A stretch of 29,139 nucleotides of DNA from an uncultured Clostridia bacterium (lineage in GTDB: Bacteria; Bacillota; Clostridia; Christensenellales; Aristaeellaceae), in NCBI GenBank assembly GCA_946410395.1, contig CAMKAE010000003.1, positions 1-29,139 of the forward strand, given 5' to 3'. Position numbers and translations under genes: made by a program. This document shows positions 22,109 through 29,139 of the stretch, in pieces (position 1 is the first letter of the stretch; the number at the start of each line of letters is the position of its first letter). Below the pieces are notes generated by a model. That model saw nothing but the letters and a program-made list of their open reading frames with translations. It did no database searches and was not told the origin of the DNA.

Positions 22109-23344
22109 TTGGACAACCAGGGCACCGTTGTGCCGATCACGCGCTTCGAGGACACGCCGGAATATCAAGGCTTTCTGGCGCGCCGGGAGCAGCTGCTCAG
22201 CAAAGACAACCCCTACTTCATCATCCACGATTCCCCCCTCACGGACACCAGCATCATGGAGGGCCACCGGGTCCTGAATTTCGGCAGTTACAATTATGCG
22301 GCCATGTCCGGGCGGCCGGAGGTCAACGAGGCCGCGATCGACGCGATCCGTAAATACGGCACCTCCGCTTCAGGCAGCCGTTTGCTGGCCGGCGAAAAAA
22401 CGCTCTCCCAGGAACTGGAGCGGGAGATCGCCGACTGGAAGCACACCGAGGACGCGCTGGTCCTGGTCGGCGGACACTCCACCAACGTGACCTTTGTCGG
22501 CAACTTCTGCGGTCCGGACGATCTGATTGTCTACGACGCCCTGATCCACAATTCCGTGGCGGAGGGCTGCAAGCTCTCCCATGCCACCTGCCGTCCCTTC
22601 CCCCACAACGATTATGAGGCTCTGGACCGCATCCTCTCCAGCCGCCGCGGCAAGTTCAGCAAGGTGCTGATCTGCATCGAGGGCGCTTACTCCATGGACG
22701 GCGACATCGCGCCTGTGCCGGAGTTTGTCCGGATCAAAAAGAAATACGGCTGCTTCCTGATGGTGGATGAGGCGCACTCCTCTATGGTCATCGGCGAGCA
22801 CGGCGGCGGCGTGGACGAGTACTTCTCCCTCGCCCCGGACGACATCGACATCAAGATGGGCACGCTCTCCAAGGGGCCCGGCGCCTGCGGCGGTTATCTC
22901 GCCGGCGCCAAGCCGCTGATTGAGTACATGCGCTATATGCTCCCCGGCTTCGTGTTTTCGGTGGGCATCGCGCCGCCGCTCGCGGCTGCGGCCCTCACCG
23001 CGATCCGCCTGGTCCGCAGCGATCCGTCCATCATGGCCGACATGCGGCGCAACATCGAATGCTTCGTCCGCAGCGCCAAGGCGCGTCACATGAACACCTG
23101 CCTGGCCGGCGAGACCGCCATCATTCCGATCCTTGTCGGCGAGGACGATGCGGCCACAACGCTCTCCAACGCCATGCGGGAAAAGGGCGTCTTCGTACCC
23201 CCAGCCATCTATCCCGCCGTCCCCCGCGGACAGGCCAGGCTGCGCTTCTGCGTCACCTCGGCGCACAAGCCCGAGCAGATCGAAGAAGCGCTGGACGCGC
23301 TGGAGGCCTGCTGCAGGGAGTGCGGCATTCAGCTGCCCGAGTAA
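22109..23344 (+). CDS. Alpha-oxoamine synthase family PLP enzyme (KBL/BioF-like)
   Basis: Condenses an amino acid with an acyl-thioester and releases CO2 (the group includes 2-amino-3-ketobutyrate CoA ligase, AONS/BioF and serine palmitoyltransferase); cytoplasmic. The 411 residues show RVLNFGSYNYAAMSG, YGTSASGSRLLAGEK, GGHSTNVTFVGNF, DALIHNSVAEG, IEGAYSMDGDIAPV, MVDEAHSSMVIGEHG, and MGTLSKGPGACGGYLAG with Lys255 as PLP lysine. The start is TTG 22109 with AGGAGG 9 bases upstream; no better start fits. The closest resemblance, from memory, is to alpha-oxoamine synthases that work with acyl-ACP in polyketide or lipid pathways, rather than to Kbl. There is no biotin gene, threonine dehydrogenase or acyl carrier protein nearby, so the substrate is open. 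Confidence 0.85.
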   Translation: MDNQGTVVPITRFEDTPEYQGFLARREQLLSKDNPYFIIHDSPLTDTSIMEGHRVLNFGSYNYAAMSGRPEVNEAAIDAIRKYGTSASGSRLLAGEKTLSQELEREIADWKHTEDALVLVGGHSTNVTFVGNFCGPDDLIVYDALIHNSVAEGCKLSHATCRPFPHNDYEALDRILSSRRGKFSKVLICIEGAYSMDGDIAPVPEFVRIKKKYGCFLMVDEAHSSMVIGEHGGGVDEYFSLAPDDIDIKMGTLSKGPGACGGYLAGAKPLIEYMRYMLPGFVFSVGIAPPLAAAALTAIRLVRSDPSIMADMRRNIECFVRSAKARHMNTCLAGETAIIPILVGEDDAATTLSNAMREKGVFVPPAIYPAVPRGQARLRFCVTSAHKPEQIEEALDALEACCRECGIQLPE

Positions 23345-23362
23345 AGAATGCATTCCAAACAG

Positions 23363-23391
23363 AGCCAGGCGCCGTTCATGCCTGGCTTTTT
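23363..23391 (+). terminator. Intrinsic terminator of the alpha-oxoamine synthase gene
   Basis: 8-base stem AGCCAGGC (23363-23370) with GCCTGGCT (23380-23387), 9-base loop, then a T-run. Confidence 0.85.
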
Positions 23392-23436
23392 CTCTTTGCA
23401 TCTCATGCGAATCGGTGGATTCCGACGAAATATGCC

Positions 23437-23465
23437 TTGCGCAAACCGGATTGTTTTGTTATAAT
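23437..23465 (+). promoter_or_regulatory. Predicted rho promoter
   Basis: TTGCGC (23437-23442), 17-base spacer, perfect TATAAT (23460-23465). The leader of about 120 bases ahead of the rho ATG has no obvious riboswitch; Rho leaders often carry Rho-dependent autoregulation. Confidence 0.65.
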
Positions 23466-23591
23466 AAATTCAGTCTCACGAAAGAAACTTTGCCGGTTCC
23501 GCCCTGCAGGGCATTCTCTCCGTCTTTCCGTCTTTCTTTCTGAAAACGAATGCTCCGGGATGCCGAACCGCTCACGAGGAGGTTAAACGCC

Positions 23592-25343
23592 ATGTCGTCC
23601 GCTGATTTTTCCGAGATGAGCGTTGTTGATTTGCGCAAATATGCCAAGGAACACGGGATCGTCCTTGGCGCCGGTCTGAACAAGGCTGGCATCATCGCCA
23701 AGTTGGAGGCTGCCGATCAGGACGAGGAAACGCCGTCTCCTGCACCGGCTCCTGCGCCAACCCCCGAGCCTGTTCCTGCACCGGCCGCCGCACCGGCCCG
23801 TCCTGAGCCCGATCAGCGCCCTTCCGCGCAGCCCACTTTCCGGGCCGCGTGGCACAATCCGTCCAACCGCTACGGGAACACCCGTCCGGGCTATGGGGGC
23901 GGCGTCTCACGCCAGTCTTTCGGAAATCCGCCGCCCGAGGGCAGCACTTTCCGCCCTGTGGCACCTCAGGCGCCTGCCGAAGGCCCGGCGCGGCCACAGA
24001 GCAGCTTCACGCCCCGCTTTGGCCCGGGTGCCGCTGTTCAGCCTGCAGCCAAGCCCGAGCCCAGCGTCACGCCGTGGCACGAAACGGAGGTTCAGCCGCC
24101 CGTTCAATCTCAGCCGCCGCAGCAGCGCCGCGAACAGCCCGTACTTGCTCCGGAGCCAGCGCCGAGAAAGGAAACGCAGCAGACCGATGCGCCCTCTCCC
24201 CAGGCCTACCTTACCGCCGAGGACCTGAAGGACGCCAGCGGCTTCCTGGAGATGCACCCGGACGGCTATGCCTTCCTGCGCGGCAGCAACCTGCTCTCCT
24301 CCGGGAGCGACATCTATGTGGCGCCATCCCAGATCAAGCGGTACGGCCTCCGGGAAGGGGATTATGTTGTCGGCCGCGTTCGCCCACAGCGCGAGGGAGA
24401 CAAATACAGCGCCCTGCTGACAGTGACCTCGCTGAACGGGCAGGCTCCGGCCTCTCTGGCTTCCCGGCCTGCATTCGACGCCATGACCGCCGTCTATCCG
24501 ACGCGGCGACTGGGGATCGATCTGACGAGAACCACCCGGGTCCTGGATCTGATCGCGCCGATGGGCTTTGGGCAGCGCACGCTGCTGCTGTGCCAGCCTG
24601 AGACCGGAAAGGCAGCGCTTCTGCGGGATCTGGCCAACGCGATCCGCGAGCATCATCCTGAGGCCAAGGTCAGCGTGCTGCTGCTGGATGTGACCCCGGA
24701 GGACGCCACCGAATTCCGCGATCAGGTGAAGTGTGAGGTGCTGGCCACGACGTTCGACCAGAATCCGGAAAACCATCTGCGCATGACGGATCTGGCACTG
24801 GAGCGCGCGGAGCGCCAGTGTGAAATGGGTCAGGACGTGGTGCTGTTCGTGGACAGCCTCACCAAGCTCTCCAAGACCTGCACGATCGCTGCTGCGCAGC
24901 AGGGGCGGGCAACGCCGGGCATGGTGAACCCCTCCAGCCTGTACCGGGCGCGCAAGCTCTTTGGCGCGGCCCGCGCGCTGAGGGAGGGCGGCAGCCTTAC
25001 CGTCATTGGGTGCCTGAATGTTCAGACCGGTAACAAGGTGGACGACTCCATCGTCGAGGAATTCCGGGAGGCAGCCAACTGCGTGGTGACGCTGGACGGC
25101 ACCCTGGCTCGCGTGGGTATCGAGCCGCCCGTGGCCTGGCACCAGTCCGGGACGCGCCGCAGCGAGCAGTTCCTGGACCAGAACAGGCAGGAAAGCCTCC
25201 GCCTGCTGAAGCAGGAGTTGGAGAGCATGTCGGATTCCGCCGCCGTTCGTCAGCTCGCCGACCTGACGGACCGCACGCCCGATAATGAGAGCCTCTGCGC
25301 CAAGCTCCCGGATCTCATCAGCCTGATGCAGGGCAAGCGGTAA
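23592..25343 (+). CDS. rho: Transcription termination factor Rho, with altered ATPase motifs
   Basis: Hexameric RNA helicase that ends transcription. ATG 23592 follows AGGAGG by 9 bases. Domains: Rho N-terminal helix-extended-loop-helix (about 5-50, MSVVDLRKYAKEHGI), a Pro/Ala/Gln-rich linker to about residue 205, the cold-shock-like primary RNA-binding domain (GFLEMHPDGYAFLRG, IYVAPSQIKRYGLREGD, about 215-285), then the RecA-type ATPase. The ATPase is unusual. The P-loop reads QPETGKA (Lys340, Ala341), where Rho proteins have PPKAGKT. DERPEE reads DVTPED (Val367, Thr368), losing the catalytic Glu. The Q-loop GG(V/I)D reads GMVN. Walker B Asp (LFVDSLTK) and the SGTRR arginine remain. It is followed by rpmE, the usual order, so it appears to be the normal rho locus. 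583 residues. Confidence 0.9.
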   Translation: MSSADFSEMSVVDLRKYAKEHGIVLGAGLNKAGIIAKLEAADQDEETPSPAPAPAPTPEPVPAPAAAPARPEPDQRPSAQPTFRAAWHNPSNRYGNTRPGYGGGVSRQSFGNPPPEGSTFRPVAPQAPAEGPARPQSSFTPRFGPGAAVQPAAKPEPSVTPWHETEVQPPVQSQPPQQRREQPVLAPEPAPRKETQQTDAPSPQAYLTAEDLKDASGFLEMHPDGYAFLRGSNLLSSGSDIYVAPSQIKRYGLREGDYVVGRVRPQREGDKYSALLTVTSLNGQAPASLASRPAFDAMTAVYPTRRLGIDLTRTTRVLDLIAPMGFGQRTLLLCQPETGKAALLRDLANAIREHHPEAKVSVLLLDVTPEDATEFRDQVKCEVLATTFDQNPENHLRMTDLALERAERQCEMGQDVVLFVDSLTKLSKTCTIAAAQQGRATPGMVNPSSLYRARKLFGAARALREGGSLTVIGCLNVQTGNKVDDSIVEEFREAANCVVTLDGTLARVGIEPPVAWHQSGTRRSEQFLDQNRQESLRLLKQELESMSDSAAVRQLADLTDRTPDNESLCAKLPDLISLMQGKR

Positions 25344-25390
25344 TTTTTGCAAAAGCAGCCCATTCCGCCATAAAAACGCAAAATTTCCCC

Positions 25391-25422
25391 TTGCATTGTG
25401 ACGGCATCTGTGGTATTATAAT
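25391..25422 (+). promoter_or_regulatory. Possible rpmE promoter
   Basis: A perfect TATAAT (25417-25422) lies upstream of rpmE. Candidate -35 boxes TTGCAT (25391-25396, 20-base spacer) and TTGTGA (25396-25401, 15-base spacer) are both poorly spaced. No terminator separates rho from rpmE, so cotranscription is also possible. Confidence 0.4.
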
Positions 25423-25470
25423 GCCTGCGGCATTGCCGATCATTGCATACGCGAAAGAGGTGAAACAGCA

Positions 25471-25671
25471 ATGAAGGAAAAGATCCATCCCAAGTATGGC
25501 AAATGCATCGTTCGCTGCGTGTGCGGTGAGACGTTTGAGACCGGTTCCACCAAGAAAGAGATGAAGGTTGATATTTGCTCCAAGTGCCATCCTTTCTACA
25601 CCGGCAAGCAGAAGCTTGTGGACACCGGCGGACGCGTCGATCGCTTCAAGAAGCGCTTCGGCATGGAATGA
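25471..25671 (+). CDS. rpmE: 50S ribosomal protein L31, zinc-binding form
   Basis: Small protein bridging the 50S and 30S subunits. The 66 residues begin MKEKIHPKYGKCIVRCVCGETF. Cys16, Cys18, Cys36 and Cys39 (DICSKCHPFYTG) form the zinc site of the C+ type, which in Bacillus is exchanged for a zinc-free paralogue under zinc limitation. It ends VDRFKKRFGME, typical for the family. AGAGGTG lies upstream of the ATG. It follows rho as in many Clostridia and Bacilli. Confidence 0.97.
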   Translation: MKEKIHPKYGKCIVRCVCGETFETGSTKKEMKVDICSKCHPFYTGKQKLVDTGGRVDRFKKRFGME

Positions 25672-25678
25672 GCCATCG

Positions 25679-25701
25679 CAGACCCTTCGGGGTCTGTTTT
25701 T
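25679..25701 (+). terminator. Intrinsic terminator of rpmE
   Basis: Perfect 7-base stem CAGACCC (25679-25685) with its complement (25690-25696), TTCG tetraloop, then TTTTT. Confidence 0.92.
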
Positions 25702-25730
25702 CTGTCCGGTGAGGCGGCCGAAGGTTTCCC

Positions 25731-25759
25731 TTGACCGGTTCCGTTCTTTCCTTTATAAT
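25731..25759 (+). promoter_or_regulatory. Strong predicted promoter of the lgt operon
   Basis: TTGACC (25731-25736), 17-base spacer, perfect TATAAT (25754-25759), 37 bases before the GTG start of lgt. Confidence 0.85.
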
Positions 25760-25796
25760 GCATCCGGACAGCTTCCCGGAGAGGAGGGATACCGCA

Positions 25797-26711
25797 GTGC
25801 CGTCCAGCCGTCTACTGTTTGGTCTGATCCCCTGGTACAGCCTGCTGGTCGTCAGCGGCATGGCCGTGGCGGTCTTCCTTTCTTATCTTGAAGAGCGGCG
25901 CATGGGGTTACCGAAGGATACCTGTCTGGATCTGGCGCTTCGGATCATTCCTTTTGGCGTGCTCGGCGCGCGTCTGTATTATGTCCTCTTCTCGCTGGAC
26001 GAATATGCCGCCGATCCGCTGGGCGTATTCCGCATCTGGGAGGGCGGTCTGGCCATCTACGGCGGCGTCATCGCGGGCTTCCTGACGATTGTCATCTTTG
26101 CCCGGAAAAAGCGGATCCCGCTCCCGACCCTGCTCGACATGGCTGCGCCTGGGCTGGTATTGGCGCAGGCCATCGGCCGCTGGGGAAACTTTTTCAACAT
26201 GGAAGCCTATGGGGTTGAGATCACGTCTCCGGCCTGGCAGTTCTTCCCTGCCGGTGTGCTGATCGACGGACACTGGCATATGGCGACCTTCTTTTATGAA
26301 TCCACGCTGGACTTGTGCGTTTTCTGCTGGCTCTGGCGCTGGCGAAAGCACCGCACGCATCCGGGCGACACCGTGCTGGCGTATTTTCTGCTCTACGGCG
26401 CGGCTCGGGCGGTCATTGAGGGCTTCCGCGAGGACAGCCTCTATCTGCTGCCGGGGCTGCGGGTTAGCCAGCTGCTGAGCATCCTGCTCTGCTTTGCGGT
26501 CTGCATTGTCTGGACTGCCCGGAATCCGTACAAGCGGCGCTTCTGGCTGCTGCTCCCGAGCGCGGCGCTGGATGCGGTGCTGATCGTTCATCTGACCGGC
26601 AGGGGGCTCGGCGCGAGGACCTTGAGCCTTGTCCTGTACGGCGCTGCGTGCATCGCCTGTGTGCTGATTCTTTCCCGGACAGGAGGAACGCCATGCCGTC
26701 AGGAAAGCTGA
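25797..26711 (+). CDS. lgt: Prolipoprotein diacylglyceryl transferase with extended C-terminus
   Basis: Transfers diacylglycerol from phosphatidylglycerol to the lipobox cysteine of prolipoproteins, in the inner membrane. The GTG at 25797 is chosen because AGGAGGG lies 8 bases upstream and because the longer frame from 25731 would start inside the promoter. The protein has the Lgt signature AIGRWGNFFNMEAYG (Arg128), WEGGLAIYGGVIAGF, and a YGAARAVIEGFRED segment. The usual family length is about 260-290. Here 304 residues include an extra C-terminal part (after NPYKRRF, about residue 243) with two further hydrophobic helices. Its end overlaps the next gene by 19 bases, so translation is coupled. 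Confidence 0.93.
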   Translation: MPSSRLLFGLIPWYSLLVVSGMAVAVFLSYLEERRMGLPKDTCLDLALRIIPFGVLGARLYYVLFSLDEYAADPLGVFRIWEGGLAIYGGVIAGFLTIVIFARKKRIPLPTLLDMAAPGLVLAQAIGRWGNFFNMEAYGVEITSPAWQFFPAGVLIDGHWHMATFFYESTLDLCVFCWLWRWRKHRTHPGDTVLAYFLLYGAARAVIEGFREDSLYLLPGLRVSQLLSILLCFAVCIVWTARNPYKRRFWLLLPSAALDAVLIVHLTGRGLGARTLSLVLYGAACIACVLILSRTGGTPCRQES

Positions 26712-27856
26712 ACAACATGATCTACCGGGCCGCGCTGCTGCTGACGCCCTCCCCCGCCGCGCAGCTTCGTCACAGGAGCGCCGGGCGCAGCCTGACGCAT
26801 GCGCAGCGCTACACGCGCATCCTGAACCGCAACAGGGTGCAGGGCGCATCCCTGCTGCTGCGCGACGGCGAGAGCGAGGGCCTCGTCTTCACATCCCTTG
26901 CGGACCGCAAGCCCTGCGACGAGCGCACCCTGTTCCGGGTGGCCTCGCTCACCAAGATGGTGACCGCCTGCGCCGTGCTGATTCTATGCGATCAAGGCGC
27001 GTTTGCGCTCGACGACGAGGCAAGGTTTCTGCTGCCGGGTGAGCCGGAAGCAATCCAGGGCGTCACGGTGCGCCATCTGCTGAGCCACACCTCGGGCCTG
27101 CGGGACATGCCCGCCATGGACGCCGCCTTGGCGAAGGGCGATCCCTTCGGCACGGTGCTCACTTCTCCCGGCGTCATCGCGGCCAGGCCCGGCGAGACCT
27201 TCGCGTACTGCAACTTTGGCTTCGGGCTGCTTGGGTGCATTATCGAAAGGGCCACCGGCAAGCCGGTCAGCGAGGCGATCCGCGACCTGGTGCTGACACC
27301 GCTGGAGATGGCCGGCACGCTCGACGCGTCGGGATTGGACAAGCAGCGCATCATGCCCATCACGCGGGTGCTGTCCCGGCATCCGGCACTGGATGTGACG
27401 GTCACGCCGCTGGGAAGCATTCCGCTGACCGCGCCGGATCCCGAGCGACATTTCGGCCACACGGCTGGGGCACTCTACACCGACGCTGCTTCCCTCTCGC
27501 ATCTGCTGACCATGATTGCCCAGGGGGGCATATGGAACGGGCGCCCTGTTCTCCGGGAGAGCACGGTCCGGGCCATGACATCCGTCCAGGCGACCTATGG
27601 CAGACTGAGTCCGACCCTGTCCTATGGCCTGGGCCTGGTCATCATCCGGGATCCCCGTCTGTCCGGCGAACCGCTCATCGGCCACCAGGGCTTTGCCTAC
27701 GGCTGCGCAGACGGCGCGTTCCTGGAACAGGACACGGGCAGGCAGGTCGTATTTCTCAACGGCGGCTGCAGCGAAGCGCGCGTCGGCAGACTGGGTGTGT
27801 GCAACCGGGACGTGCTGCGCTGGGCCTTGCGGGAGGAATTGCCGTCATGGAAGTGA
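26693..27856 (+). CDS. Serine hydrolase, class C beta-lactamase/DD-peptidase fold
   Basis: Beta-lactamase-related family enzyme with an acyl-serine mechanism; members cleave peptides or esters and only rarely beta-lactams. The 387 residues from ATG 26693 (AGGAGG upstream) show SLTK with Ser85 and Lys88, YCN (Tyr172, Asn174), and HQG at His331 in place of the KTG box of true beta-lactamases. HLLSHTSGLRDMP and FGLGLVII-like stretches (LSYGLGLVII) are typical of this family. No signal peptide is visible: the first membrane-like stretch is weak and begins after residue 8, so it may be cytoplasmic or loosely membrane-bound. It overlaps lgt and recX and is probably in one operon with them. Its substrate is unknown. 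Confidence 0.88.
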   Translation: MPSGKLNNMIYRAALLLTPSPAAQLRHRSAGRSLTHAQRYTRILNRNRVQGASLLLRDGESEGLVFTSLADRKPCDERTLFRVASLTKMVTACAVLILCDQGAFALDDEARFLLPGEPEAIQGVTVRHLLSHTSGLRDMPAMDAALAKGDPFGTVLTSPGVIAARPGETFAYCNFGFGLLGCIIERATGKPVSEAIRDLVLTPLEMAGTLDASGLDKQRIMPITRVLSRHPALDVTVTPLGSIPLTAPDPERHFGHTAGALYTDAASLSHLLTMIAQGGIWNGRPVLRESTVRAMTSVQATYGRLSPTLSYGLGLVIIRDPRLSGEPLIGHQGFAYGCADGAFLEQDTGRQVVFLNGGCSEARVGRLGVCNRDVLRWALREELPSWK

Positions 27857-28497
27857 CCGAAGTCCGCAAGGTGCGCAAGACATGGTACATCACCGTCGGC
27901 AGCGAACGCTACCGCCTTCCGGACGCGGTTTATCGGGAGCGGCCGCTCTCCCCCGGCGAGGAGGTCGATCCGGACGAGTTCGACCAGTGGCTGCTCCTGC
28001 GGCAATACCGGCCCGCGCTCGAGTATGCGGTTTCCCTGCTGGCGCAGCGGCCCTTTGCTGAGAAGGAACTGGAAGCCCGCATGCGGCGCATCGGTTATCG
28101 GCCGGCGACCTGCGAGATGGTGCTGTACAAGCTGCGGATCAACGGCCTCATGGACGACGCGGAATTTGCAAAGCAGTTCGTGCAGGCCAGGGCAAACCGG
28201 AACCTGGGTTCCGGGCGGATCCTGCGCGAGCTGCGGCAGAAGGGCGTGGATCCCGACACAGCCGCCGAAGCCATGGAAACCATCAACGAGAACAGCCAGG
28301 CCGCCGCGGCGGCAACGATGGCGCGAAAAGGCATCCGGAGCGCAAAGCCGGGTGAAGACAGACGAAAGACGGATCAGCGCGTGCTGGCCATGCTGGCACG
28401 GCGCGGTTTCCCCTATCCCGTGGCCAGAGAGGCCGTCCGCGCTGCGCGGCGGGATGCATACAACGATGACCCTGAGGAGGATCTGTTCGATGATTGA
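27847..28497 (+). CDS. recX: RecX regulatory protein
   Basis: Modulates RecA, usually by capping or blocking growth of RecA filaments; cytoplasmic. The 216 residues contain the RecX three-helix repeats: ALEYAVSLLAQRPFAEKELEARMRRIGY, LRINGLMDDAEFAKQFVQARANRNLGSGRILRELRQKGVD, and a C-terminal QRVLAMLARRGFPYPVAREAVRAA. An N-terminal extension of about 55 residues (KTWYITVGSERYRLPDAVY) is usual for Firmicutes RecX. ATG 27847 lies within the end of the serine-hydrolase gene (10-base overlap), and its own end overlaps the next gene by 8 bases. recA is not in the window. Confidence 0.93.
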   Translation: MEVTEVRKVRKTWYITVGSERYRLPDAVYRERPLSPGEEVDPDEFDQWLLLRQYRPALEYAVSLLAQRPFAEKELEARMRRIGYRPATCEMVLYKLRINGLMDDAEFAKQFVQARANRNLGSGRILRELRQKGVDPDTAAEAMETINENSQAAAAATMARKGIRSAKPGEDRRKTDQRVLAMLARRGFPYPVAREAVRAARRDAYNDDPEEDLFDD

Positions 28498-29139
28498 AAC
28501 CGGCGAAATCCTGCAAACACTGCACATGATCCAGCAGGAGAACTTCGACATCCGCACCATCACGCTGGGCATCAACCTGCTCGACTGCAGCGATGCCGAT
28601 CCGGAGGCCTGCGGCCGCCGCGCATACGACAAGATCTGCCGGATCGCCGGCAGCCTGGTGCAGACGGGAGAGGAGATTTCCCGCGAGCTGGGTATCCCGA
28701 TCGTGAACAAGCGGGTCTCCGTCACGCCGGTGAGCTTCATCTGCCAGGGAGACCCTGTGCCCATCGCCCGCTGGCTGGACAGGGCGGCAAAGGAGATCGG
28801 CGTTAACTTTCTGGGCGGCTACAGCGCGCTGATGCACAAGGGCGCGACCAACGCGGACGAGCGGATCCTGGCCACCATCCCGGAGGTGCTCGCGGAGACG
28901 GAACGCCTCTGCGCATCTGTCAACGTGGGCTCGACCCGGACCGGCATCAACATGAACGCGGTCCGGGAGATGGGCGAAATCATCCTGCGCACGGCAAAGC
29001 TGACAGCGGACCGGGACGGGCTCGGCTGCGCGAAGCTTGTGGTGTTCTGCAACGCGGTGGAGGACAATCCCTTCATGGCGGGCGCCTTCTGCGGCGTCGG
29101 TGAGCCTGAGTGCGCGGTGAACGTGGGCGTTTCCGGCCC
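28490..29139 (+). CDS. DUF711/UPF0210 family protein, C-terminus cut off by the window edge
   Basis: The visible 216 codons begin MIETGEILQTLHMIQQENFDIRTITLGINLLDC, the recognised opening of the UPF0210 family. They continue with PVSFICQGDPVPIARWLDRAAKEIGVNFLGGYSALMHKG, NVGSTRTGINMNAV, and KLVVFCNAVEDNPFMAGAFCGVGEPECAVNVGVSG. The family is about 450 residues, so roughly half is missing. In many genomes it is paired with a small ACT-domain gene (UPF0237); here recX precedes it, so that partner is not next door on the left. The function is not established; a structure from Streptococcus exists, and the fold relates to pyruvate formate-lyase-like barrels. ATG 28490 has AGGAGG 9 bases upstream. 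Confidence 0.92.
   Translation, partial: MIETGEILQTLHMIQQENFDIRTITLGINLLDCSDADPEACGRRAYDKICRIAGSLVQTGEEISRELGIPIVNKRVSVTPVSFICQGDPVPIARWLDRAAKEIGVNFLGGYSALMHKGATNADERILATIPEVLAETERLCASVNVGSTRTGINMNAVREMGEIILRTAKLTADRDGLGCAKLVVFCNAVEDNPFMAGAFCGVGEPECAVNVGVSG

Noticed and set aside
26693..27856. A functional beta-lactamase
   Set aside because: SxxK and YxN are present, but the third motif is HQG rather than KTG and no export signal is visible. A resistance role is unsupported.

Overview
The window looks like chromosomal core sequence from an uncultured or poorly studied Clostridia (Bacillota) of GC-rich type, probably gut or rumen. The grounds are the fusion of IspH to ribosomal protein S1, the rho-rpmE linkage, a methionine aminopeptidase with an N-terminal SEC-C zinc motif, the sigma-A-like promoters (TTGNNN-17-TATAAT), the strong AGGAGG ribosome-binding sites, and the Gram-positive envelope genes without outer-membrane genes. 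I see no tRNA, rRNA, CRISPR array, insertion sequence, prophage or plasmid gene. No gene-free stretch exceeds 300 bases; the longest is about 250 bases (21858-22108).

Left part (1-6.9 kb): a truncated pta (acetyl-CoA to acetyl-phosphate) is divergent from tmcAL, which makes acetylcytidine in tRNA-Met from acetate. Two related perfect palindromes lie between them. tmcAL runs into a convergent phosphomannomutase/phosphoglucomutase gene that is cotranscribed with a DUF2461 gene. A cytoplasmic family-3 glycosidase follows.

Middle part (6.9-17.1 kb): envelope genes come first. They are a secreted protein with a possible Cys-His-Asp active site, an L,D-transpeptidase with four peptidoglycan-binding repeats, a small membrane protein, a MATE exporter and MscL. 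Housekeeping genes follow on the minus strand: glyA, the ispH-rpsA fusion and thiN. A small secreted protein lies just beyond, behind a near-consensus promoter.

Right part (17.1-29.1 kb): map and an AlkZ-related gene, then a three-gene operon encoding a MotA/ZorA-like proton channel with a long cytoplasmic tail, a MotB/ZorB-like OmpA-domain partner with a long coiled coil, and a membrane-anchored third protein. Its promoter is preceded by a perfect match to the WalR box (TGTWAH-N5-TGTWAH), so the motor may be tied to cell-wall control. Divergent from it is an orphan alpha-oxoamine synthase. Then come rho, rpmE and a tightly overlapping operon lgt - serine hydrolase - recX - DUF711.

The observations I rate highest are the stand-alone ZorAB-like motor operon with its WalR-type box, and the Rho protein at the normal rho-rpmE locus, which has lost several residues needed for ATP hydrolysis. 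Next are the paired operators between pta and tmcAL, and an internal ribosome-binding site that could release free S1 from the IspH-S1 fusion. All family assignments come from reading translated sequence without database searches.
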